A stretch of 64,000 nucleotides of DNA from CBDBIG01 sp965205845 [NCBI: bacterium] (lineage in GTDB: Bacteria > SAR324), in contig CBDBIG010000003.1 in the NCBI GenBank assembly GCA_965205845.1, positions 186,001 through 250,000 of the forward strand, in the 5' to 3' direction. The notes beneath the pieces are model-generated. The model did no database searches and had not been told where the DNA came from. It was given only the letters and a program-made list of their open reading frames with translations. Both the position numbers and the translations under genes were made by a program. This document shows positions 25,888-36,078 of the stretch, piece after piece (the stretch's first letter is position 1; each line of letters starts with the position of its first letter).

Positions 25888-28671
25888 ATGTCGGCAATGA
25901 AAAGATCTAACGGTGTTTTGTCTGGGGCAAATGCCGAGTTTTTGGAGGATTTGTACCAAGCTTACTTACAGCAACCAGCATCCGTAAGTGCGGAGTGGGG
26001 GAGGTACTTTGATGCCTTGCATGTCAGCCATAGTGCTCGAAACGGGGATGGCGTGTTGACTGTGCAAAATACCACACCCTTTACTGAGGGTGAAAGAAAC
26101 GAGAGCATAGCACTGGGAACGGATAAGCAGGCGGCTGTGATACAGATGATTGTCCACATGCGTAGGTTGGGCCACACCCACGCCCAGCTCGATCCCTTGG
26201 GGCGAGCACACATGAAAGATGCACCCGATCTATCCTTAGGGTGTTATGGGTTAAGCGATGCGGATTTAGACACCTCGTTTTACACCGGTAATTTATTTGG
26301 AAATGAGCAGCAAACGCTGCGTGAAATTTACAGCAAGCTCCAGCAAACTTATTGTGGTTCGGTTGGCGTTGAATTTTTGCATATTCGCCAGCACGAAAGA
26401 CGCAATTGGTTATTAGAACGCCTCGAGGGTGACGGCAACATGCCCACTGTCAGTGATTCGACCAAAGGTTGGGTTTTAGGGCATTTAGCCCACGCTGAGA
26501 TTTTTGAGAAATTTTTGCATATCAAGTTTGTAGGGCAAAAGCGCTTTTCTTTAGAAGGTGCTGAATCACTCATTGTGATGCTAAATGGCATGGTGAATGA
26601 AGCCATTGAAACGGGGGTCGAAGACGTGGTGCTCGGGATGCCACATCGTGGCCGCTTAAACACGTTGTTCAATGTAATGCAAAAAGCACCAGAGCAGATT
26701 TTTGCCGAATTTGATGACACCCAAGAGGTAAATGAACTCACCGGTTCGGGGGATGTAAAATACCACAAGGGGTATTCCAGCGATTCCGTGCGCAACGGTA
26801 AAAAAGTCCACCTCACCCTAACCTTTAACCCTTCTCACTTAGAGGTGGTCAACCCTGTTGCCCTGGGCAATGTGCGTGCCAAGCAAGACTTCCGCCACGA
26901 TACCCAAAGAAAACGCATCATTCCCGTGATTATGCACGGTGACGCAGCATTTGCAGGCCAAGGTTTGGTTATGGAAACCATGAACCTTGCCAATTTAGAG
27001 GGCTATACCACGGGTGGGACCATCCATGTTATCGTCAACAACCAAATTGGTTTTACCACCTTGCCTCACGATTCGCGCTCCACAGTGTACGCGAGCGATG
27101 CGTGCAAAATGCTAAATGCCCCCGTTTTTCACGTGAATGGCGATGATCCAGAAGCCGTGTTACGGGTATCACAACTGGCCGTACAATACCGTCAAGACTT
27201 TGGGGCGGATGTGTATATTGACATGTATTGCTATCGTCGTTTTGGCCATAATGAAGGCGATGAGCCCGGTTTTACCCAACCCCACATGTACCATCTCATT
27301 AAAAACCGTCCTTCCACCTTGCAGCTCTACACTGAGAAATTGCAAAGCGAAGGCGTGGTAAGTCCCGCTCAAGTGAAGGAAATTCACGACAGTTATCGCC
27401 AAAAATTAGAAGATGCCCTTAGCTTCGAACGCGCAGGGAGTGCACCCAAAATAAGTACGGATCTAGAAGGGGTTTGGGAAGGGATTGAACGGAGAAATGG
27501 CGACAGCGTCGTTCCCCCTATAAGCAAGGAGGTGCTGGTTAAACTGAGTGAGGTTTTATGGCGTTTACCCAAAGGTTTTAACCTGCACCCACGCTTGAAA
27601 CGCTTGATTGAATCGCGCAAAAAGATGGCTTTGGGGGAAAGCGCACTGGACTGGGGTATGGGGGAACTTTTGGCCTATGGCAGCCTTGTGTATGAGGGCT
27701 TGCATGTGCGTATCAGCGGTCAAGATAGCATGCGTGGCACCTTTAGTCACCGCCATGCAGGCTTTATTGATATGCAAAGTGCCAAACCTTTTTACCCCTT
27801 GCAGCATGTGAAGGCTGAACAAGGGGATTTTCATGTGTTCAACAGCCCCCTTTCCGAGATGGGTGTGTTGGGTTTTGAGTACGGATATTCTTTGGCTAGT
27901 CCCCAAGCTTTGGTGATTTGGGAGGCGCAGTTTGGTGACTTTGCCAATGGCGCCCAGGTGGTGATTGACCAGTTTATTTGTTGTGCTGAGCACAAATGGC
28001 GCCGCATGAGCGGCCTTGTGCTTCTCCTTCCTCATGGCTTTGAAGGCCAGGGTGCAGAACATTCGAGCGCACGCCTTGAGCGCTATTTACAACTATGTGC
28101 CGAGGACAACATCCAGGTGGTTTACCCCACCACGCCCGCACAGTGCTTTCACATGATGCGCCGCCAGATGCACGGCAGAGCGCGCAAACCCCTGATTGTC
28201 ATGTCGCCTAAAAGCTTGCTGCGTCATCCCCGTGCCACCTCGCCTTTGTCCAGTTTTGCACAAGGGGAATTTCAAAAGGTGATTTGTGATCATGCGCCCG
28301 ATCCCGCTAACATCAAACGTGTGCTGCTTTGCTCGGGTAAGGTTTACTATGACTTGCTGCAAAAAATAGAAGCCGAAAACAGACAAGACGCCATTTTGAT
28401 GCGCGTTGAACAGCTCTACCCCTTTCCAAGTCAAGAAATTGTGGCGGGGCTAAACGCTTTCCCCAATTTGCAAACCGTGTATTGGGCACAAGAGGAACCC
28501 CAAAATATGGGTGGTTGGACCTATGTTGCTCCACACTTGCACAAGTGTTTGCCCAAGCAGATAGTGGGAGTCCAATACGTAGGGCGCAAGGCTGCAGCTG
28601 CAGTCGCCGTGGGTTCACACCGTGTACACCAGCATGAACAAGAACAATTATTGACAGATGCTTTGGCATAA
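25888..28671 (+). CDS. sucA: 2-oxoglutarate dehydrogenase E1 component
   Basis: 927 aa, the normal E1o length. This thiamine-diphosphate enzyme decarboxylates 2-oxoglutarate in the TCA cycle. The N-terminal E2-binding peptide (NAEFLEDLYQAYLQQPASV) is present. GMPHRGRLNTLFNV, FNPSHLEVVNPVALG, HGDAAFAGQG, IVNNQIGFTT and YRRFGHNEGDEP are the E1o cofactor and active-site motifs. The C-terminal half has ISGQDSMRGTFSHRHA and LLPHGFEGQGAEHSSAR. ATG 25888 has AAGGA 9 bases upstream. sucB and lpd follow on the same strand, completing the complex. Confidence 0.97.
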   Translation: MSAMKRSNGVLSGANAEFLEDLYQAYLQQPASVSAEWGRYFDALHVSHSARNGDGVLTVQNTTPFTEGERNESIALGTDKQAAVIQMIVHMRRLGHTHAQLDPLGRAHMKDAPDLSLGCYGLSDADLDTSFYTGNLFGNEQQTLREIYSKLQQTYCGSVGVEFLHIRQHERRNWLLERLEGDGNMPTVSDSTKGWVLGHLAHAEIFEKFLHIKFVGQKRFSLEGAESLIVMLNGMVNEAIETGVEDVVLGMPHRGRLNTLFNVMQKAPEQIFAEFDDTQEVNELTGSGDVKYHKGYSSDSVRNGKKVHLTLTFNPSHLEVVNPVALGNVRAKQDFRHDTQRKRIIPVIMHGDAAFAGQGLVMETMNLANLEGYTTGGTIHVIVNNQIGFTTLPHDSRSTVYASDACKMLNAPVFHVNGDDPEAVLRVSQLAVQYRQDFGADVYIDMYCYRRFGHNEGDEPGFTQPHMYHLIKNRPSTLQLYTEKLQSEGVVSPAQVKEIHDSYRQKLEDALSFERAGSAPKISTDLEGVWEGIERRNGDSVVPPISKEVLVKLSEVLWRLPKGFNLHPRLKRLIESRKKMALGESALDWGMGELLAYGSLVYEGLHVRISGQDSMRGTFSHRHAGFIDMQSAKPFYPLQHVKAEQGDFHVFNSPLSEMGVLGFEYGYSLASPQALVIWEAQFGDFANGAQVVIDQFICCAEHKWRRMSGLVLLLPHGFEGQGAEHSSARLERYLQLCAEDNIQVVYPTTPAQCFHMMRRQMHGRARKPLIVMSPKSLLRHPRATSPLSSFAQGEFQKVICDHAPDPANIKRVLLCSGKVYYDLLQKIEAENRQDAILMRVEQLYPFPSQEIVAGLNAFPNLQTVYWAQEEPQNMGGWTYVAPHLHKCLPKQIVGVQYVGRKAAAAVAVGSHRVHQHEQEQLLTDALA

Positions 28672-28741
28672 ATGCTGAGCACCCACGATGCGTGATGGAA
28701 CACTTATTTTTTAAAGTTTTTAATTTGGCGATTGTAAAAGC

Positions 28742-29956
28742 ATGGCTATAAATATTGTTGTCCCTACCATGGGTGAATCGATCTCTGAGGCAACCGTCTC
28801 CTCATGGTTAAAATCAAAAGGCGATGTGGTTGCGGAGGGGGATGTTTTGGTTGAATTAGAAACCGATAAGGTGATGGTTGAGGTCCCCGCACCTTGCTCG
28901 GGTCGGTTAAGTGACATTGCAAAAGACGAAGGAGAAATCGTTGGCCTCGAAGACATCCTGGGCAGTATCGAAGAGGGTGCAACGGTTGCCACCACAGCAG
29001 CCCCTGCTTCCCCCCCGGCGGCGTCTGGTGCGCCTGAAGCCCTTGAGGCTTTGGTGCCCAAAGGGGTGGGACCCGCGGTAAAGCGCATTGCCGCAGAAAC
29101 AGACCTTAACCCCGCCAATGTACGGGGCACAGGGCCCGGTGGCCGGGTTACCAAAGGGGATATGCTCCAGCAAGGAGCCACACCCAGGACAACACCACCC
29201 GCCCAAGCGCCACCGGCCTCCATCATGCCACCCGCACCGCACCGCACCGCAGGTGAGCGTACCGAAGAGCGTGTTCCCATGAGTCGCTTACGCCTGCGCA
29301 TTGCGGAGAGGCTCGTGGAAGCACAACACACGGCTGCCATGCTCACCACTTTTAACGAAATTGACATGCGCGAGGTAATGACCGTAAGAAGCCTTTACAA
29401 GGAAAAGTTTCGTGAACACTATGGCGTTGGCTTAGGGTTTATGTCTTTCTTTGCCAAAGCTTGCGTGCAAGCATTAAAGGAAGTGCCCGCAATGAATGCC
29501 GAGCTCGATGGCAAAGACTTGATCTACAAAAAATACTACGACATGGGTGTTGCCGTAGGCACTGAGCGCGGCTTGGTGGTCCCTGTGGTCCGTGACTGCG
29601 ACCTCCTCTCCCCCAGTGAGATTGAAATCGAAATTGCTCGCCTCGCTCAAAAAGCACGCAATGGCAACCTTTCGGTGGATGATTTAAGCGGTGGGACCTT
29701 TACCATTACCAATGGCGGCGTCTATGGCTCGATGATGTCAACCCCCATTTTAAACCCCCCACAAGTGGGTATTTTGGGCATGCACAACATTGTGAAACGT
29801 GCTGTGGCGGTGGGCGACAAAATAGAGATCCACCCCATGATGTACGTGGCTCTCTCGTACGATCACCGTGTGATTGATGGCAGGCAAGCCGTTGAGTTTT
29901 TGGTGAAAGTAAAGGAGCGCATTGAAGCACCCGCCAGATTGCTCTTGGAAATATAA
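28742..29956 (+). CDS. sucB: Dihydrolipoamide succinyltransferase (E2o)
   Basis: 404 aa. Domains in order: a lipoyl domain (residues 1-76) with the lipoylated Lys in ETDKVMVEV; an Ala/Pro/Thr linker; an E1/E3-binding domain (VGPAVKRIAAETDLNP, ending GPGGRVTKGDML); a second Pro-rich linker; and the catalytic domain with MSRLRLRIAERLVEAQ and the active-site SYDHRVIDGRQAVEFL (His and Asp). It is the core of the 2-oxoglutarate dehydrogenase complex. It lies 70 bp after sucA. Confidence 0.97.
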   Translation: MAINIVVPTMGESISEATVSSWLKSKGDVVAEGDVLVELETDKVMVEVPAPCSGRLSDIAKDEGEIVGLEDILGSIEEGATVATTAAPASPPAASGAPEALEALVPKGVGPAVKRIAAETDLNPANVRGTGPGGRVTKGDMLQQGATPRTTPPAQAPPASIMPPAPHRTAGERTEERVPMSRLRLRIAERLVEAQHTAAMLTTFNEIDMREVMTVRSLYKEKFREHYGVGLGFMSFFAKACVQALKEVPAMNAELDGKDLIYKKYYDMGVAVGTERGLVVPVVRDCDLLSPSEIEIEIARLAQKARNGNLSVDDLSGGTFTITNGGVYGSMMSTPILNPPQVGILGMHNIVKRAVAVGDKIEIHPMMYVALSYDHRVIDGRQAVEFLVKVKERIEAPARLLLEI

Positions 29957-30061
29957 GCCTGATAATCGCGTCGACACACCCTGCAATAGCCAGGGCAGCC
30001 ACCACACTTGGGTTGGATATAACCTCTTGATTTTTTGTTAGCAAAGAAGGGCCATTCACTT

Positions 30062-31489
30062 ATGGCAGAAAACACATTTGACTTGGTGATTATTGGAGGG
30101 GGGCCTGCGGGATATGTGGGGGCTATTCGTGCAAGCCAGTTGGGTTTAAAAACCGCTTGTGTCGAGATGCGCCCCGCCCTCGGGGGCACCTGCTTAAACG
30201 TGGGGTGTATTCCCAGCAAATGCCTCCTCGAATCCAGTGAACATTACCACAATGCCCTCGAAAATCTTTCTACCCATGGGGTCGTGGTGGGCAAGGTGTC
30301 TTTAAACCTAGACACCATGCAAAAACGCAAAGAGCAGGTGGTAAACGATACTACCAAGGGGGTTGCATTTTTGCTAAAAAAGAACGGGGTGGAACACTTT
30401 GAGGGTAAGGGGCGCATTGTTTCTGCCACCCAGGTTGAGGTAACGGCGCATGAGATGGGGGAGGAAGTTCCCACTGCCAACACGCAAATGCTCACCGCGC
30501 GCAAAATTCTCATTGCTACAGGCAGTGAACCAACCCCACTCCCCATGGCTCCTTTTGATGGAAAACGGATCATCAGTTCAACCGAGGCTTTAAACCTCAA
30601 CAGCCCCCCTAAGCACCTGCTCGTGATTGGGGCAGGCGTGATTGGGCTTGAGTTGGGTTCGGTGTGGTTGCGCTTGGGTTCCCAGGTAAGCGTATTTGAG
30701 ATGTTTCCCAAAATATGCGGCAATTTAGACCCACAACTGAGCAAAATGGCCCAGCGGAGCTTTGAACGCCAAGGCTTTCACTTTCACCTAGGGGTGAAAG
30801 TGGTCGCGGTAAACACCACTGCCGACAGCGTAACGGTGGTGGCTGAAGATTTCAAGGGCAAGCGGTTTGAACGCACGGGCGATGTGTTGCTGACGTCGAT
30901 TGGGCGCAGACCTTACTGCGATTCCCTTGGGGCAGCGGTGGTGGGCGTGAAATTTGATGATCGCAAGCGCATCGTTACGGACCCCCATTACCAAACCAGC
31001 GTTCCTGGGATTTATGCCGTGGGCGATGTGATTGCGGGTCCTATGCTGGCCCATAAAGCTTCTGAAGAAGCCATTGCTGCAATCGAAGGCATGGTGAAAG
31101 GCTACGGACATATGTGCTATGACGCCATTCCTTTTGTTGTGTACACATGGCCTGAAATTGCCTGGGTTGGCAAAGGAGAGGAGGAACTCAAGCAAGAAGG
31201 CCGCGCTTACAAGGTAGGCTCTTATCCATTTTCAGCCTGCCCGAGGGCACGTACCATGGCAGAAAAAGAGGGCATGGTCAAAATTTTGGCCGATGCCAAA
31301 ACCGATACCCTGCTCGGGGTGCTCATTTTTGGGGCAAGAGCTTCTGACATGATTGCAGAAGCTGCAGTGGCCGTAGAGTTTGGTGCCAGTGCCGAGGACC
31401 TTGCACGCTCAGTACACGCCCATCCCACCTTGGCAGAAGCCGTGAAAGAAGCTGCGCTAGCGGTAGATAAACGCGCCATCCACATGTAA
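30062..31489 (+). CDS. lpd: Dihydrolipoamide dehydrogenase (E3)
   Basis: 475 aa. FAD fold at the N-terminus (DLVIIGGGPAGYVGAIRA), the redox disulfide GGTCLNVGCIPSKCLL, the NAD fold LLVIGAGVIGLELGSVW, the FAD site GIYAVGDVIAGPMLAHKA, and the catalytic His-Glu pair in HAHPTLAEAVKEA. ATG 30062 is supported by AAGAAGGG upstream; the frame opens 27 bp earlier without a site. It re-oxidises the lipoyl groups of E2o and probably also serves other 2-oxoacid complexes. It follows sucB by about 105 bp. Confidence 0.97.
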   Translation: MAENTFDLVIIGGGPAGYVGAIRASQLGLKTACVEMRPALGGTCLNVGCIPSKCLLESSEHYHNALENLSTHGVVVGKVSLNLDTMQKRKEQVVNDTTKGVAFLLKKNGVEHFEGKGRIVSATQVEVTAHEMGEEVPTANTQMLTARKILIATGSEPTPLPMAPFDGKRIISSTEALNLNSPPKHLLVIGAGVIGLELGSVWLRLGSQVSVFEMFPKICGNLDPQLSKMAQRSFERQGFHFHLGVKVVAVNTTADSVTVVAEDFKGKRFERTGDVLLTSIGRRPYCDSLGAAVVGVKFDDRKRIVTDPHYQTSVPGIYAVGDVIAGPMLAHKASEEAIAAIEGMVKGYGHMCYDAIPFVVYTWPEIAWVGKGEEELKQEGRAYKVGSYPFSACPRARTMAEKEGMVKILADAKTDTLLGVLIFGARASDMIAEAAVAVEFGASAEDLARSVHAHPTLAEAVKEAALAVDKRAIHM

Positions 31490-31632
31490 TCCATGCAAAG
31501 GGAAACAAAAACGCTTTTGCTTTGGCAAGGTGCGTGGTTAGATCTCATGCCACCCGTGTTTGTTTACAGACCGGGAGCATCATTTTTTTTCAAATGATAG
31601 GCACGCAAAAAAACCATTCTTCAGAGTAAGCC

Positions 31633-32337
31633 ATGAACTGGATTGGACACTACCTTTGTGCATTACCTCAACCCCCTTTATTGCGTGCGGGGTCCGTGTT
31701 GGCAGACCTCGTGGGTATTCTCGACCGAAAACTTAAGCCACGCAACATAAAGCGCTGGGTGGCCCAATCTTCCATCAAACCCTCCGATGAAGTGCTGGCT
31801 TTGCTCAACGGCATGGTTTGGCATGAGGAGATTGATCGGCATTTTCATCGGCAAAATTTTTTTGTGCGCACCCAGTCCACCCTTTTTAAAACACTGCTCC
31901 AGGCTAATGGCCCTGCCAAACTCAAGCGGTTATTGCCTGCCCACGTGCTGGCAGAATTTTGGTTTGACTGCTATTTGGTAACCCAACATCCCGCCGTGCT
32001 CGTACATATACAACATGTGCTTCAACAGGCACATGAACCTTTACAAGCAATGCTATTGTGCGCACCCCACATTCAATGCCATGATGTTCTTACGCTACAA
32101 AAACGGATTGAACACAGCAATTTTGGCCAGGATTTTTGCTGCGAGCAAGGCCCTTTGCGACGGATGAATCGGATGTTGCCGCGCTTTGGCATGCGTGTGC
32201 TAACCCCCCAAGAAGAAAAGGCCACCTACGCATGCTGGATCTCCGTAAAAATGGATGTGAGTGCCCACTTAGATGATTTTGTGATGCGCATGCAACGCTT
32301 GGCACTAACACAGGGCTGTGGCTTAACAACCCGTTAG
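31633..32337 (+). CDS. Acyl-carrier-protein phosphodiesterase-like (AcpH/DUF479) protein
   Basis: 234 aa. The N-terminus (MNWIGHYLCALPQPPLLRAGSVLADLVG), the GMVWHEEIDRHFHRQNFF segment and LPAHVLAEFWFDCYLV follow the AcpH order of an N-terminal helix, an H-x-x-I-D motif and a D-x-x-x-D/E-Y helix. AcpH removes 4'-phosphopantetheine from ACP. Key acidic residues are partly replaced, so activity is uncertain. The last 66 bases of the gene form the first unit of a five-copy tandem repeat downstream. Confidence 0.6.
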   Translation: MNWIGHYLCALPQPPLLRAGSVLADLVGILDRKLKPRNIKRWVAQSSIKPSDEVLALLNGMVWHEEIDRHFHRQNFFVRTQSTLFKTLLQANGPAKLKRLLPAHVLAEFWFDCYLVTQHPAVLVHIQHVLQQAHEPLQAMLLCAPHIQCHDVLTLQKRIEHSNFGQDFCCEQGPLRRMNRMLPRFGMRVLTPQEEKATYACWISVKMDVSAHLDDFVMRMQRLALTQGCGLTTR

Positions 32338-32651
32338 CATCGCATTGGATGATTTTGTGATGCGCATGCAACGCTTGGCACTAACACAGGGCTGTGGCCT
32401 AAAAACCCATTAGCATCGCATTAGATGATTTTGTGATGCGCATGCAACGCTTGACACTAACACAGGGCTGTGGCTTAAAAACCCATTAGCATCGCATTGG
32501 ATGATTTTGTGATGCGCATGCAACGCTTGACACTAACACAGGGCTGTGGCCTAAAAACCCATTAGCATTGCATTGGATGATTTTGTGATGCGCATGCAAC
32601 GCTTGACACTAACACAGGGCTGTGGCTTAAAAACCCATTAGCATCGCATTG
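32272..32651 (+). repeat. Five tandem copies of a 76-bp unit, first copy inside a coding end
   Basis: Units start at 32272, 32348, 32424, 32500 and 32576 with GATGATTTTGTGATGCGCAT. The first encodes the last 21 residues and stop of the AcpH-like protein; the others repeat this coding end, including its TAG, in intergenic DNA. Copies 2-5 share AAAAACCCATTAG where the coding copy has AACAACCCGTTAG. Unit length is exactly 76 bp throughout, which points to recent slippage or unequal exchange. Confidence 0.97.
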
Positions 32652-32707
32652 GATGCGGAACCGCTGTTAAGGGCTTCCCCCCCTTTAAAAAGGAACCCAA
32701 TTCAAGC

Positions 32708-34207
32708 ATGACCCACGCTTTAGCGCCCGATCCAAAAAATTTGTCTCCACCAGCAAAAACCCTCCTCGTGGGTACATTGCCGCGCACCCTTGGGGAACTC
32801 AAAAAGCGAGGCTGGCGCTCCATGAGTGTGCGCGAGGAGTTGCGGGGAAATTTAATGCTCAAACTCAAGACCAAGCAACCTCTTTTGCCTGGGGTGTTGG
32901 GCTACGAAAATAGCGTGATGCCTCAGTTATGCAATGCCATTTTGTCGGGGCACGACCTTATTTTACTGGGGGAACGTGGGCAGGGCAAAACGCGGATTGT
33001 GCGCTTGCTTCTTGGTTTGCTTAACCCTTATGTGCCCTACCTCGAAGGGAGCGAGGTACGCGACAACCCCCTTGCACCCATTAGTGCCTACGGCCGCCAG
33101 CGCATTGCCAGTTGTGGTGACGAATCTCCCATTGCATGGGCAAGGCCAGCGGAACGCTATAGCGAAAAACTGGCCACCCCCGATACCTCATCTGCTGAAC
33201 TGCTGGGGGATATCGACCCTGTTCGCATGGCCGAAGGCATTCGTATGTCGAGCGAGCTGGCTTTGCATTATGGCATGATTCCCCGCGCCAACCGCGGTTT
33301 GTTTGTGGTGAACGAACTTCCCGATCTCCCTGAGCGGGTACAGGTAAGTTTGTTCAACTTGCTTGAGGAGCGAGACGTTCAAATTCGCGGTCACCAATTG
33401 CGCCTTCACCTCGACCTCTTTATTGTGGCCACCGCCAACCCTGAGGACTACACCAACCGTGGACGAATTATCACCCCACTCAAGGATCGTTACGCATCCC
33501 TTATTCGGACCCATTACCCCCAGACGCGTTCCATCGAAAATGCCATTGTACGGCAAGAAAGCGCGTTAAAACGCTCTTTGCCCATTACCATCCCACCCTT
33601 CCTCCAAGATGTGGTCACTGAAATCACCTTTCAAGCACGCCGCACCGAGAAAATTAATCAAATCTCAGGGGTGAGTGTAAGAATGTCGATTGACAATCTT
33701 GAGAGCGTGGTAAGCAACGCTGAACGCCGTGCCATTTTGTTGCAAGAAGCCGAAATTGGGCCGCGGATTTCCGATCTTTATGCGGTCATTCCTACCAGCC
33801 AGGGGAAGTTGGAATGGGAGTTTGATGAGGAAGGCAATACTTTCGAGGAAAGCATGCACCAGCTCATTGGTCAGGCCGTTAAAACGGTTTTCGATGAGCG
33901 CGTTGCACGCGACAGTCTCGATAGCCTACTGGGGGCATTTGAAGAGGGCTGGTGGGTCGAAGCTTCCGATGCCATGCCTGTGTCCGTGTATTTATCTGCC
34001 TTAAAAACCCTAAAGGGCCTGCAAGCAGGTTTACGCCAGCTAAACATGGGTGAATCGCCCAACGAGATGGTGGCGGGCATGGAGTTTATTTTGGAAGGCT
34101 TGCATCAGCATCGGCTCTTAGAGCGCAAGGAATCAGAAAAAGGGTGGGTGTATGCCACCAGCAAAAATGCTTTCAACCCCTCCCTACCCGCACAACCCTT
34201 TACGTAA
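32708..34207 (+). CDS. MoxR/magnesium-chelatase-type AAA ATPase
   Basis: 499 aa. Walker A is LLGERGQGKTRIVRLLLG, a sensor-like/Walker B segment reads GLFVVNELPDLPERVQVSLFNLLEERDVQIRG (the aspartate is replaced by Asn-Glu), and sensor I is FIVATANPEDYTNRG. The insert and helical lid (ITPLKDRYASLI) match the BchI/MoxR class, which remodels proteins together with VWA partners. The next gene, 92 bp downstream, is such a VWA protein, so the two form a chaperone pair. The target is unknown. Confidence 0.88.
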   Translation: MTHALAPDPKNLSPPAKTLLVGTLPRTLGELKKRGWRSMSVREELRGNLMLKLKTKQPLLPGVLGYENSVMPQLCNAILSGHDLILLGERGQGKTRIVRLLLGLLNPYVPYLEGSEVRDNPLAPISAYGRQRIASCGDESPIAWARPAERYSEKLATPDTSSAELLGDIDPVRMAEGIRMSSELALHYGMIPRANRGLFVVNELPDLPERVQVSLFNLLEERDVQIRGHQLRLHLDLFIVATANPEDYTNRGRIITPLKDRYASLIRTHYPQTRSIENAIVRQESALKRSLPITIPPFLQDVVTEITFQARRTEKINQISGVSVRMSIDNLESVVSNAERRAILLQEAEIGPRISDLYAVIPTSQGKLEWEFDEEGNTFEESMHQLIGQAVKTVFDERVARDSLDSLLGAFEEGWWVEASDAMPVSVYLSALKTLKGLQAGLRQLNMGESPNEMVAGMEFILEGLHQHRLLERKESEKGWVYATSKNAFNPSLPAQPFT

Positions 34208-34299
34208 AAGCCATTCCCCTCTAACCCCAACCCCTCTCCTTATGTGCTAAGGGCGTTTTTTCAGCGCACCATTTTTTAGAAAAAAAAAAGGTCGATTCA

Positions 34300-35988
34300 A
34301 TGACCATGCAAGGCGTGCTAAGACGCTATTTTAGGGGAAAAGACCCCGGCGTACGTCAAAAAAAACAAGACAGCACTGCATTAAGTCAAGCGGTGTTTGA
34401 TGCCATGAGTCATTTGCTGCATGGCGGTCTTAACGTTCAAGAGGCAACCGATTGGATGATTCGTCAAGGCATCCCTTTTTCCCAACAAGCGGGGATGCAC
34501 CTCATTGGTGCAGAAAGCCTGCTGCAAGCCTTGCAACAACAGCGCAACCTTGCCTACTCTCAATACCATTTTGCAGATGCTTTTAAAGAACTTGCCAAAG
34601 ATCTAAAAAATATTGTCCATCAAGAACGACAATCCATCTCCTCAAGCACGCTTTCTGCTAGGCAAAAGGAGGAGCGTCTCGCAGCCTTGCCTGCTTTGCA
34701 ACCTCCACAACCCCCCCAAAAAACCCTGCACAGTTTGTTGCAATACAACAAAAAGAAGGGCTTTTTAGGGGCCAACGCGCAAAAACATACCCAGCAATGG
34801 GCTGACCATATGCAAGAGATTGTGCGCCTAGAACGCTTTAACCTCCGCCATGGCACCCAGTTTTATGGGCCAGAAAAGGTCGGTTTTCGAGGCGCATTGG
34901 CATTAAGCCAGCAGTTTGAGCAAATGCTTCAATTAAGCGAAGCCCTGCGTACAGGCACCTGGGAGCAGGCCAATCCGAAAGAGATGGAGAATATCCTCGA
35001 AGAGGACGCCTTGCGTTCCTTGCAAATTATTTCCTCCCTCACCAAAATGCTTCATGACGAGGGCTGGTTAAAGCATGCTCCAGGAAATCGCTTCCGCCTT
35101 ACCGCCAAAGGGGTCCGACGGGTGGGTAAAAATGCCTTAAAAGCACTTTCACTACAAGCACCCGTCGAAGGACGACACGGAAAATTCACACTTAGCAACG
35201 CTTTTGGACGGGGTTTTCTTGATAAGGAGGTCAGCAAACGCTATCAATTTGGCGATAGCCTAGAACATCTTCATCCCGTAAACACCCTTAAAAATGCCCT
35301 GATTCGCCGTGGAAAAAATGCGTTTGGCCCAGCAAAATCGCACACTTTGTGGTTAGCGCCCGAGGATTTTGAGGTATGGCATGACAGAAAAACCGTTCGT
35401 TCTGCCACAGTATTGCTGCTCGATATGAGTTGGTCCATGGCGCGCCAAGGGCGCTTTGCTGCCGCCAAGCAGGTGGCCTTAGCCTTGGATTGCCTAATCC
35501 ACTCACAACAATCCCAAGATGCCTACTACGTGGTGGGATTTAGCACCCGTGCGCATGTCATAAAACCTTCCCAACTGGCAGAAATTTCATGGGATACAAA
35601 GGACCCATTCACCAACTTGCAAGAAGGTTTGGCACTGGCACGCCAATTATTGACCAAACATAAAAATGAGAAGGGCAATATTTTGGTGATTACCGATGGA
35701 AAACCCACCGCCGCCACCATCAACCGCAAAACCACCACCAGTTGGTCAGGGTTTATGGGTGCGATTCCACCCAAAATATTGCATGCCACTTTGCACGAAG
35801 TACGCTTGTGCACCCGCAAAGGGCTGCACATTAATGTGTTTATGCTCGATGATAATCCAATTTTGATGCGTTTTGTCGAAAAACTCGCTAAAATTAACGC
35901 GGGGCGTGTTTTTTATAGCCACCCCAGTGCGCTACACCGATGCGTGCTCGTCGATTATTGGCGAAAACAGCGTCGGCGCATCGCTTAA
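34300..35988 (+). CDS. VWA-domain protein, partner of the MoxR-type ATPase
   Basis: 562 aa. The N-terminal two-thirds is helical and polar with no recognised domain. The C-terminus is a von Willebrand A domain with a MIDAS-like sequence VLLLDMSWSMARQGRF (DxSxS, with Trp inserted between Ser and Ser), a conserved Thr region (TNLQEGLALARQLL) and ILVITDGKPTA. The layout, a long helical part before a C-terminal VWA, is that of CoxE/YehP-like proteins that work with MoxR ATPases. Ribosome-binding site weak (AAAAAAAGG). Confidence 0.85.
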   Translation: MTMQGVLRRYFRGKDPGVRQKKQDSTALSQAVFDAMSHLLHGGLNVQEATDWMIRQGIPFSQQAGMHLIGAESLLQALQQQRNLAYSQYHFADAFKELAKDLKNIVHQERQSISSSTLSARQKEERLAALPALQPPQPPQKTLHSLLQYNKKKGFLGANAQKHTQQWADHMQEIVRLERFNLRHGTQFYGPEKVGFRGALALSQQFEQMLQLSEALRTGTWEQANPKEMENILEEDALRSLQIISSLTKMLHDEGWLKHAPGNRFRLTAKGVRRVGKNALKALSLQAPVEGRHGKFTLSNAFGRGFLDKEVSKRYQFGDSLEHLHPVNTLKNALIRRGKNAFGPAKSHTLWLAPEDFEVWHDRKTVRSATVLLLDMSWSMARQGRFAAAKQVALALDCLIHSQQSQDAYYVVGFSTRAHVIKPSQLAEISWDTKDPFTNLQEGLALARQLLTKHKNEKGNILVITDGKPTAATINRKTTTSWSGFMGAIPPKILHATLHEVRLCTRKGLHINVFMLDDNPILMRFVEKLAKINAGRVFYSHPSALHRCVLVDYWRKQRRRIA

Positions 35989-36078
35989 AAAGCAAACGAC
36001 CCGATGAGACTAAGGACAAAAAGTGACAACAGACGCCTTATAAAAACGTTAAAAATTCAAAAAAGTGACATGTAGGCT

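Noticed and set aside
27565-28062. 165-codon frame on the reverse strand of sucA
   Set aside because: It lies wholly inside the well-supported sucA gene, with no motifs or ribosome-binding site.
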